Source: Crocinitomicaceae bacterium (lineage in GTDB: Bacteria > Bacteroidota > Bacteroidia > Flavobacteriales_D > Crocinitomicaceae). Taken from it: 15,451 nucleotides of DNA. Of the stretch, positions 7,445 to 13,288 are shown one piece after another. The notes under the pieces were generated by a model. The model searched no databases and was not told the origin of the DNA. It was given only the letters and a program-made list of their open reading frames with translations. Made by a program: the position numbers and the translations under genes. Position 1 is the first letter of the stretch; every line of letters starts with the position of its first letter. Location: NCBI GenBank assembly GCA_027084145.1, contig JALWLM010000254.1, forward strand, positions 1 through 15,451, read 5' to 3'.

Positions 7445-8410
7445 TTACTTGATAATTTTCTTTGTTACAATTCCTTTATCAGTCTCTACTTTTAAGAAAA
7501 ATACTCCTGAATACAACCCTTCTGTTTGAATTGTAGTTATCTCCTTATGTTTTCCTGCTGTAATCACTTTCCCGTTGATATCAAGTAAAGTGAATTTTCC
7601 TTCTCCTCCTTTGATGGTAAGAACATCTTTTACAGGATTAGGGTAAACAACAAAATCTAATTCCAAATCTTCTACTCCACCTGTTAATTCATATTTCAAA
7701 TTATCCATTACGAAATACATTGGAGTATTGATTCCCCATTGCCCTACATCAGAAGATTCAAAACGGAAGGTTAATTTATACGGATCAACGTTCATTGTTG
7801 TTAAGTCTACCGTTGTCCAATCTTTCAATATATAATCTTGTGAATCATCTGAAAAACGGTAATCCGCTAAATAAAACTCAATTGAATCTTTTGCTCCTGA
7901 TACATCTTCTCCAATAATCCAAACTCTAAAATAGTCTTCCCCGTTTGTTCCATCCGGAACTCCTGCCGCATTTACTGTATCCCCAAACTTCTTCGCAAAC
8001 ATATCTCCATCTCTCATGGAAATTGCTGCATAAGTATTATTCGTAATTTCAAAAGAAGTAAACTTAAACCAATTGTCGATTACTACTTCTCCCGAACTGT
8101 AAAATACGGCATAATTGGAAGAGCTATCTGCTCCCGTATATGCCCAAGAAGCATATTGATTAGTGTAACCTGCTGTTACCGTATCGTTTACATTAGAAAA
8201 TGAAAAACCTGACCACGCCCCCCAAGTACTATCATAATTGTTAGAGAATGTGACCGGAGAAAGATCAAAACTTCCCGGTGTTCCTAATACTGCTGCATTA
8301 TTAATAAATGAATCAGCAGGAATTGTTACTCCTTCAAAATCAATCTGTTGTTGCGATTGAACATTTGCGCCCATAAATAGTGCTGCTGCTAAAACGTAAA
8401 TTTTCTTCAT
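7445..8410 (-). CDS. DUF4465-family T9SS-sorted surface protein, first gene after the cobalamin riboswitch
   Basis: This protein has 321 residues. A signal peptide (MKKIYVLAAALFMGANVQS) is followed by a DUF4465 domain at about 22-243. Diagnostic blocks are FSNNYDSTWGAWSGFSFSN, TAGYTNQYASWAY, the ITNNTYAAISMRDGDMFAKKFG segment, FYLADYRFSDDSQDYILKDW and FRFESSDVGQWGINTPMYFV followed by MDNLKY. The last 76 residues (from 246) are a type A T9SS sorting domain with VVYPNP (254-259), LLDINGKVITAG and GVFFLKVETDKGIVTKKIIK. It is thus expected on or outside the cell surface. DUF4465 proteins recur in Bacteroidota B12 loci; a corrinoid-binding role is inferred from that and from its place directly behind the riboswitch. 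The ATG at 8410 has an A/T-rich leader and no Shine-Dalgarno sequence, normal for this phylum. The terminator-like hairpin after it suggests it is made in excess over the receptor. Confidence 0.88.
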   Translation of the reverse strand: MKKIYVLAAALFMGANVQSQQQIDFEGVTIPADSFINNAAVLGTPGSFDLSPVTFSNNYDSTWGAWSGFSFSNVNDTVTAGYTNQYASWAYTGADSSSNYAVFYSSGEVVIDNWFKFTSFEITNNTYAAISMRDGDMFAKKFGDTVNAAGVPDGTNGEDYFRVWIIGEDVSGAKDSIEFYLADYRFSDDSQDYILKDWTTVDLTTMNVDPYKLTFRFESSDVGQWGINTPMYFVMDNLKYELTGGVEDLELDFVVYPNPVKDVLTIKGGEGKFTLLDINGKVITAGKHKEITTIQTEGLYSGVFFLKVETDKGIVTKKIIK

Positions 8411-8526
8411 AGTTTTAAAAATTTAAATAGTTAAACAATGAAGAAATCAGCTTAAATAAAGACATAATCCGGAACACAAAAGTTCCACATTAATCTGACT
8501 TTAATCTGAAGTCTTCTTAATTCTAA
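8411..8526 (-). promoter_or_regulatory. Riboswitch expression platform and leader of the B12 operon
   Basis: The segment between the aptamer and the DUF4465 start holds two hairpins in minus-strand order. The first is GACTT-CAGATTA-AAGTC (8513-8497), the candidate P13/L13, whose loop bases CAGAT can pair with loop L5 of the aptamer. The second is GGAAC-TTTTGT-GTTCC (8486-8471), extendable through TAAT/ATTA, without a proper T-run after it. The nonamer TCAGATTAA occurs twice (8509-8501 and 8498-8490); the second copy overlaps the 3' arm of P13. A short ORF starts at 8490. The last 40 bases before the gene are A/T-rich and show nothing further. Confidence 0.65.
8452..8490 (-). CDS. Possible 12-codon leader ORF in the riboswitch expression platform
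   Basis: The ATG lies six bases after the P13 3' arm and the frame reads MWNFCVPDYVFI, then TAA, ending 41 bases before the DUF4465 ATG in a different frame. The position relative to P13 is where translational cobalamin riboswitches normally control initiation. There is no other evidence of translation, and a 13-codon frame can arise by chance. Confidence 0.2.
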   Translation of the reverse strand: MWNFCVPDYVFI

Positions 8527-8682
8527 GAATTTAAGCAAGTATTCTGGCTCACACCTTACTTCTTTTACCTTCCCGCAATTTGCAGTGGTGTCAAAAAAAG
8601 AAGCTACTAGTGCTTACAGCTGCAGATACAGCTCCGGATTTTCACCGGATTCCTTTTTCATCGCTTTCGCGAACTTAAATCC
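8527..8682 (-). promoter_or_regulatory. Cobalamin riboswitch aptamer
   Basis: Read on the minus strand, conserved elements occur in the canonical order. P1 5' arm GGATTTAAG (8682-8674) pairs with the final CTTAAATTC (8535-8527). Next come GGAATCCGGTGAAAATCCGG, then P5 AGCTG / CAGCT with loop TATCTG (8633-8618) and the CTGTAA that follows it. Then come CCACTGCAAATTGCGGGAAGG (CCACTG and GGGAAGG are the core blocks), and the B12-box-like GAGCCAGAATACTTGC. The element precedes DUF4465, btuB and the BtuG-like gene on the same strand, as expected. Known cobalamin riboswitches lower expression when the cofactor binds. The P5-L5 and downstream P13-L13 arrangement supports the kissing-loop mechanism. 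Confidence 0.93.
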
Positions 8683-8686
8683 ACGG

Positions 8687-8694
8687 CAAAAATA
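8687..8694 (-). promoter_or_regulatory. -7 box (TATTTTTG) of the riboswitch/B12 operon promoter
   Basis: On the minus strand TATTTTTG matches TAnnTTTG. It ends five bases before the first P1 base, placing the transcript start at the edge of the aptamer, as expected. No TTG -33 element is seen about 19 bases upstream, where the end of the TonB receptor gene lies, so the box is supported mainly by its position. Confidence 0.6.
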
Positions 8695-8706
8695 ATTATT
8701 TTTTTC

Positions 8707-11115
8707 TTAATTCTTGTCTAATTTGTAGGTATATTGAAGCATGATTGTTCTTGGAGTCTCAATTTTTAACGGTCGAAGAGAATAAACTAAGTTGGTAATG
8801 TTTGTCCCTATAAGTGCTACTTTATGTTTTTTATTAAATTTCCAAGAAATTCGTGCATCGTATATCCAGTTTCCAAAACGATGTGAATTAAAAAAATCCA
8901 TATATTCAATATCTTGAATATATGGTGCTCCTACAGTAAACTCTTCGAACTCTTTAATAACACCATCCAAATTTTCTATCTTGCTAAAATATTTCACACT
9001 GAATCCAATTGACAGTTTTTCGTTCCAAGTAAATTCCATATCTCCTTTTAAATTATGGATAAAACGATATTTCAATATTTTCAGGGTAGAATCTAATGAT
9101 GTTGAATTATAGCTATATTCTCTGTTTAATCCATCTATTGCATAAATATAATCCGGCTCTAAAGTTTTTGGCATAATATAATTATACCCAATCATAAATT
9201 GTGTTGATAATTTTTTAGATAAATCAGCTTTCCCCGCGAAAGATATGTCTAACCCCATCACTCTGGATTTACCTGTATTGACAAATTTAAACCCGAAAAT
9301 ATTCGTCGTTACTGACGGGTCTCCCCAAAAACCAAATAAGTACTCAATGGTGTTTTCATATTCTTGCCGAAAAACAGCAAGATCTATAAAACTTAGTAGT
9401 TTGCCTATTTTTATCCCTTGTTTAACGCCTATCTCTGTATTCCAACTACTCTCAGGTTTAAGATTTGGATTGGGAAACACTCCAAAATTCCCTACCCCTG
9501 TCAAAATAAACCGCTCTGTAATCGTTGGAAAACGAAATCCTTGCCCGAAAGAAGCTCGTAAAAATGTTGCTTTATGGAGTTTAAAACTTGCCCCTACTCT
9601 AAATATAGGCTTGTTAGCTGTAACTGAATCATTTAACTGAAAATATTCGAGTCTTGCCCCTGAAGACAGAGTTAACGTTTCCCAAAACTTTCTCTCCGTT
9701 TGCAAGTAAAAAGCAGTGTTCAACAATTGATTATAAGGACTACCTGAACCTTTATACATTAACGCATAAGAATTTACTTGAGAAGCCATTATACCTGTTT
9801 CTAAATCAATACCCCATTGTTTTAGATGATGTTTAAAATTATAATTCCCATAGTAAGTTGTAGTTGTATTCGATTGGTTCCCTGTCATCTTATTATCCGA
9901 ATACAAAACTCTAAAACGTAACTTATGATTTCCTCTTTTATTTGTAAGTAAACTGATATGCGGATCGATATTCAATATCACCTGCTCATTTAAAAAAGCG
10001 GCTCCCGGGTATGCTCTAAACAATCCCGTAGAATCATCCAACCATGCAAATACCATTGCTTTTTTAGACAACATAATGTTTCCATTGACTCCGTAATTTA
10101 ATCCTTTTATTTTTTTAGAACGATATCTTGTATTAAAATTAAACCGAGCTCTTCTAGAAGACATTTGTTCATCAGAGAAATTAGACACTGTATCAGGATT
10201 TACAAATTCTGATGTCCTTGGAGCACCAATGTACCCATGATCATAGTTCATATTTCCTCCCAGTACCAAATCAAAATTTTTAATCCGTCTGGTATGTATA
10301 AAATTAACTCCGTATATCAACGCCTCTCCATTCCACCATTTTGCTCCTTCTATTGCTGGTTCGGAATAGAATCCACAATATGAATTTACTTTCGTAAGTG
10401 GTTTGGGTTTTGGATAAGCTGTACGGATATGAATCGACCCTGCTAATGCTGAACTCCCTGATAAAACAGATACCGCTCCCTTTGTCACCTCAATTTGATG
10501 AATATTTTCAATAGGGATAAATTCCCATTCCGGACGTCCTGCATCTCCTGATAACATGGGCATATCATCCACTAAAACCGCAACTTTTGCTCCTACACCA
10601 AATGTAAAACCTGAACCACCTCTTATTTGAGGTTCTCCATCTAATATATTTAAGCCCGGAGTTTGATCGAGTATTGTTTCTACGCTTCTTGTATTCTTAT
10701 CCTCAATAATTCCTGCCCGAATGACTTCCAGTGAGACTGTCTGCTCTGATAAAGGCTTGTCAAATCTACCTACTTTAACATCTACTTCTTCCAGTTCTTG
10801 ATATGATGAATACAATTGAACATTATATTCCAACATCTTTTGTTCAACCAATAAATCCAATGTATCTGTTTCAAATCCGGCAAATCGATAGATGACTAAA
10901 TATTTACCCTCAGGCAGCTCTAGAGAATACTCTCCTGATTCATTGGTGAACACACCTTTACGGATATCCGTCCCTTTACATAAAACAGTGGCCCCATAAA
11001 TAGGCGCTCCGGATTGATCGGTCACTTTTCCGTAAATCCCTGTCTTCCTTTTTTGAGCACTCCCTAAAAAAGAAAAGAAAATCAAAAAAATCGATAGAAA
11101 AATATATTTAAACAA
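8707..11115 (-). CDS. TonB-dependent receptor with CarboxypepD_reg-like N-terminal domain
   Basis: This protein has 802 residues. The signal peptide MFKYIFLSIFLIFFSFLGSA is followed by a carboxypeptidase-regulatory-like beta-sandwich (about 26-112: GKVTDQSGAPIYGATVLCKG through TNESGEYSLELPEGKYLVIY). Then come a TonB-box-like ELEEVDVKV and a plug (about 125-232: SVETILDQTPGLNILDGEPQ, IRGGSGFTFGVGAKVAVLVD, IEVTKGAVSVLSGSSALAGS), and a barrel ending LQYTYKLDKN. The start must be TTG (11115-11113): no ATG or GTG precedes the signal peptide, and the frame is closed by a stop at 11136-11134. The CTACTACTACTG triplet run is about 25-40 bases upstream. It lies 82 bases after the PCMD-like gene and is probably co-transcribed with it. 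The substrate is unknown; the domain plan is common to ferric-siderophore, haem and other small-ligand receptors. It is upstream of the cobalamin riboswitch, so it is not controlled by that switch. No terminator is visible between its stop and the riboswitch. Confidence 0.88.
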   Translation of the reverse strand: MFKYIFLSIFLIFFSFLGSAQKRKTGIYGKVTDQSGAPIYGATVLCKGTDIRKGVFTNESGEYSLELPEGKYLVIYRFAGFETDTLDLLVEQKMLEYNVQLYSSYQELEEVDVKVGRFDKPLSEQTVSLEVIRAGIIEDKNTRSVETILDQTPGLNILDGEPQIRGGSGFTFGVGAKVAVLVDDMPMLSGDAGRPEWEFIPIENIHQIEVTKGAVSVLSGSSALAGSIHIRTAYPKPKPLTKVNSYCGFYSEPAIEGAKWWNGEALIYGVNFIHTRRIKNFDLVLGGNMNYDHGYIGAPRTSEFVNPDTVSNFSDEQMSSRRARFNFNTRYRSKKIKGLNYGVNGNIMLSKKAMVFAWLDDSTGLFRAYPGAAFLNEQVILNIDPHISLLTNKRGNHKLRFRVLYSDNKMTGNQSNTTTTYYGNYNFKHHLKQWGIDLETGIMASQVNSYALMYKGSGSPYNQLLNTAFYLQTERKFWETLTLSSGARLEYFQLNDSVTANKPIFRVGASFKLHKATFLRASFGQGFRFPTITERFILTGVGNFGVFPNPNLKPESSWNTEIGVKQGIKIGKLLSFIDLAVFRQEYENTIEYLFGFWGDPSVTTNIFGFKFVNTGKSRVMGLDISFAGKADLSKKLSTQFMIGYNYIMPKTLEPDYIYAIDGLNREYSYNSTSLDSTLKILKYRFIHNLKGDMEFTWNEKLSIGFSVKYFSKIENLDGVIKEFEEFTVGAPYIQDIEYMDFFNSHRFGNWIYDARISWKFNKKHKVALIGTNITNLVYSLRPLKIETPRTIMLQYTYKLDKN

Positions 11116-11197
11116 TGACTTTGAATTTAATTTTTAAAAACAAACTACTACTACTGCACCTTCTAAAATACAGTAGCCATTGATTATCAATCAAAAT

Positions 11198-12133
11198 TTA
11201 TTTTCGAAATTTCAAAGAATAATTTCCTTTATTTGTTGACAAAATCACAAAATAAACACCTTCTTTATGATTAGAAAAAGGAATATTTTCATCTATTTCT
11301 CCTTTCTGAACTAATTGTCCTTGTATATTATAAATACGATAATTCCCTGTAAGGTTTTCCTCTGAAATGATATGAATACTTTCTTCTGCAAAACGATAAG
11401 ATAGACTTACCTTATTGTCTTCAATTTGATCTACTGATGATGTTGAATTATAAACTAATTCGATATCATCAATATACAATTCATCATTTCCCGAACCTGA
11501 ACCGGGAATGTTATTGGTTGTAAAACTCACCAAAATATAAGCAGGTGTCTGTGCTACTCCTGCTGTAAACGGTACAGAAAAACGTTGCCAATTACCATTA
11601 GTATTTGGAAAAGAGATTTCTGCTACTGCAACTAATGCTGCCGTTGAAGCTGCATCTTCCGGATCTCTGTAATTCATATCCTCATGAACTGATGCCTTCA
11701 TTTGAGCATCTCCTACACAATTAGATTTTGCCCAAAAAACGATTGAATCCGGAACTACAGTTAAAGATTCTGAAAAATCAGGATCTCCTGTTACTGTATA
11801 ATTATAATTAGACGGGTCATTCGCCGTTGTGCTTCCCATATTGATTTTTCCTAAGGTCACTAAACCATTAGCAATGATCCCAAAAGTTGATTTCGCCCAA
11901 ATTTTACAACTTTTTGTACCGGCTGTTCCCGGACGGACATCTATTGAAGAAGACATTTGATCAGAAGCAGCCCACGACAATGAACCTCCTGCAGTTAAAA
12001 AACTATTCCAATTTACAGGTTCCTCCCCACTTGAAACCGGCTCCCATTGCTCAAAATCACTGTTTCCTATTTGTTGTGCGAAAAGCGTTGTTCCACTTAA
12101 TAACATTATCAACAAAAATATTCTTTTTTTCAT
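11198..12133 (-). CDS. PCMD-like T9SS-sorted surface protein
   Basis: This protein has 311 residues from the ATG at 12133, which gives the signal peptide MKKRIFLLIMLLSGTTLFA. The in-frame ATG at 12187 falls on the -33 element of the promoter and is rejected. The mature part starts IGNSDFEQWE..GEEPVNWNSF and continues with SCKIWAKSTFG, VVPDSIVFWAKSNCVGDAQM, NGNWQRFSVPF, PAYILVSFTTNN and ELYIDDIELVYN. This is a jelly-roll pattern resembling the PCMD ('putative carbohydrate metabolism') family often found on Bacteroidota surface proteins. The last ~75 residues form a T9SS type A-like sorting domain (YRIYNIQGQLVQKGEI, GVYFVILSTNKGNYSLKFRK) but lack the usual YPNP start, so the domain is divergent. 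It precedes the 802-residue TonB receptor by 82 bases and is probably its surface partner; the ligand is unknown. Confidence 0.8.
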   Translation of the reverse strand: MKKRIFLLIMLLSGTTLFAQQIGNSDFEQWEPVSSGEEPVNWNSFLTAGGSLSWAASDQMSSSIDVRPGTAGTKSCKIWAKSTFGIIANGLVTLGKINMGSTTANDPSNYNYTVTGDPDFSESLTVVPDSIVFWAKSNCVGDAQMKASVHEDMNYRDPEDAASTAALVAVAEISFPNTNGNWQRFSVPFTAGVAQTPAYILVSFTTNNIPGSGSGNDELYIDDIELVYNSTSSVDQIEDNKVSLSYRFAEESIHIISEENLTGNYRIYNIQGQLVQKGEIDENIPFSNHKEGVYFVILSTNKGNYSLKFRK

Positions 12134-12157
12134 AGATTTTGTTTTAAAATTTATATA

Positions 12158-12187
12158 CAAAAATATCTTTTTTAATGATACAACCAA
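12158..12187 (-). promoter_or_regulatory. Promoter of the PCMD/TonB receptor pair
   Basis: On the minus strand TTG (12187-12185), 19 bases, then TATTTTTG (12165-12158) matches the flavobacterial TTG-N17..23-TAnnTTTG consensus in both parts. The transcript start would be near 12152, about 20 bases before the ATG at 12133. A second TTG sits at 12183-12181. Confidence 0.75.
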
Positions 12188-12235
12188 CCTTTGTTATACT
12201 ACTTACGTCTTTTTAATACAAGAAAACCATTTAAT

Positions 12236-12598
12236 ATGCTTAACTCAAAAGAAATTATAGAATTAAATAAAAGTCAACTTATTTTGATGCGTTTCCTGAA
12301 ACAATGTGTTGAATTACTCCCTATACTTTTGGAATTACAACAGAAAAAAAATCCCACTATGGAGGATGATTTAAATAACTTTAAAATTCGAGCACTATTT
12401 GAAAGTTTTAAATTTGATTCTTTTTTAGGGGTTATTATTTTTAATTCAGATATTTTACATCAATTAGAAGATACTTACAATGAAATCATCAACACCAGTA
12501 ACGAAGATGATGTCTTAATACAACAAACTAAACTAAACTCTTTGATTAAAGAATTTCAGCGAATAGAAAATTCTTTACAAAAATCAATGCTAAACTAG
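12236..12598 (+). CDS. Small helical hypothetical protein
   Basis: I do not recognise this protein. From the ATG at 12236 it has 120 residues, with no signal peptide or membrane segment, and is rich in Leu, Ile, Glu, Asn and Lys. It reads as amphipathic helices: SKEIIELNKSQLILMRFLKQ with CVELLPILLELQQKK, then DILHQLEDTYNEIINTSN, then LNSLIKEFQRIENSLQKSML, the last likely a coiled coil. The sequence before 12236 in the same frame (from a TTG at 12191) overlaps the divergent promoter and looks non-coding. It is divergent from the PCMD gene and closed by a strong terminator, so it is a single-gene unit. No clear TAnnTTTG box is seen before it. A helical adaptor or regulator is possible but unsupported. 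Confidence 0.65.
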   Translation: MLNSKEIIELNKSQLILMRFLKQCVELLPILLELQQKKNPTMEDDLNNFKIRALFESFKFDSFLGVIIFNSDILHQLEDTYNEIINTSNEDDVLIQQTKLNSLIKEFQRIENSLQKSMLN

Positions 12599-12617
12599 AA
12601 AACTCAATTTCTCAATG

Positions 12618-12649
12618 AAACCACCTTCGGGTGGTTTTTCTTTTTCTAT
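12618..12649 (+). terminator. cUUCGg intrinsic terminator
   Basis: The 8-bp stem AAACCACC / GGTGGTTT closes a TTCG tetraloop in the very stable C(UUCG)G context and is followed by TTTTTCTTTTTCT. It ends the small helical gene. An ATG at 12615 in the queE frame lies in this hairpin and is not a real start. Confidence 0.95.
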
Positions 12650-12657
12650 TAACTTTG
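12650..12657 (+). promoter_or_regulatory. -7 box (TAACTTTG) of queE
   Basis: The box matches TAnnTTTG exactly and sits directly after the terminator T-run. Transcription would start near 12661-12664, which makes the ATG at 12663 essentially leaderless, or gives the ATG at 12684 a leader of about 20 bases. The position expected for a -33 TTG falls in the terminator and has no match. Confidence 0.5.
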
Positions 12658-12662
12658 TAATT

Positions 12663-13277
12663 ATGCAGACTAGCAATATAACAATGCTACCGGTGATGGA
12701 ACATTTCTACACCATACAAGGAGAAGGCTTTCATTCGGGGAGAGCCGCTTACTTTATTCGCTTGGCAGGATGCGATATAGAATGTGTATGGTGCGATGTT
12801 AAAGAAAGTTGGGATGCAAATCAATATCAAAATTATCCGGCAAAAGAAATTGCTCAATTCTGTGATACTGCTAAAAGTGATTTTGTCGTGATTACAGGAG
12901 GAGAACCTTGTATGTACTCACTTGAAGAATTGACTCAACAATTACATCATAAAGGGAAATACATTGCCATAGAAACTTCCGGTTGCTACCCTATTACAGG
13001 AGAAATAGATTGGATATGCTTTTCTCCTAAAAAATTTAAAAGCCCTTTAGAGTCCGTTTATAAACAAGCCGATGAACTTAAAATTATTATAGCTCATCCT
13101 TCCGATTTCGAATGGGCAGAAAACCATGCTCAAAAAGTAAATGACAATTGTAAATTGTACCTACAAGCTGAATGGTCAAAACGGGAACGATTTTTGCCTC
13201 TTATCGTTGAACATGTAAAAAATCATCCTAAATGGAATATCTCCATACAAACACATAAAATCTTGAACATCCCTTAA
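12663..13277 (+). CDS. queE: 7-carboxy-7-deazaguanine synthase QueE (radical SAM)
   Basis: QueE converts 6-carboxy-5,6,7,8-tetrahydropterin to 7-carboxy-7-deazaguanine in the queuosine/preQ0 pathway, using SAM, a [4Fe-4S] cluster and Mg2+; it is cytoplasmic. Numbered from the ATG at 12663 (204 aa), the N-terminal FYTIQGEGFHSGRAAYFIRL (15-34) is the QueE signature. The cluster ligands are C37, C41 and C44 in GCDIECVWCD (CxxxCxxC), and the SAM-binding GGEP is at 79-82. Other family segments are AIETSGCYPI and WICFSPKKFKSPL. The end IQTHKILNIP is typical of Bacteroidota QueE. The alternative start at 12684 (MLPVMEHFY) also fits the family; the frame from 12615 lies in a terminator and is rejected. 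The PorE-like gene follows after 11 bases without a visible promoter, so the two are likely co-transcribed. Other queuosine genes are not in the window. Confidence 0.95.
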   Translation: MQTSNITMLPVMEHFYTIQGEGFHSGRAAYFIRLAGCDIECVWCDVKESWDANQYQNYPAKEIAQFCDTAKSDFVVITGGEPCMYSLEELTQQLHHKGKYIAIETSGCYPITGEIDWICFSPKKFKSPLESVYKQADELKIIIAHPSDFEWAENHAQKVNDNCKLYLQAEWSKRERFLPLIVEHVKNHPKWNISIQTHKILNIP

Positions 13278-13288
13278 AAACAATCATT

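Noticed and set aside
8471..8486. GGAAC/GTTCC hairpin as a riboswitch terminator
   Set aside because: The stem is short and the following sequence (GGATTATGTCTTTATTT) lacks a continuous T-run, so I did not call it a terminator; it is noted within the expression platform.
9245..9836. Plus-strand open frames inside the 802-residue TonB receptor gene
   Set aside because: They are shadows of the receptor; the translations have no family features and the minus-strand frame is continuous with recognisable barrel strands.
11144..11156. CTA triplet run as a possible phase-variable repeat
   Set aside because: There are only about four units, outside the coding frame; too short to support slippage control, though it lies close to the receptor start.
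12134..12187. Earlier in-frame start for the PCMD-like protein
   Set aside because: The ATG overlaps the -33 element of a good promoter, and the extra residues precede a complete signal peptide.
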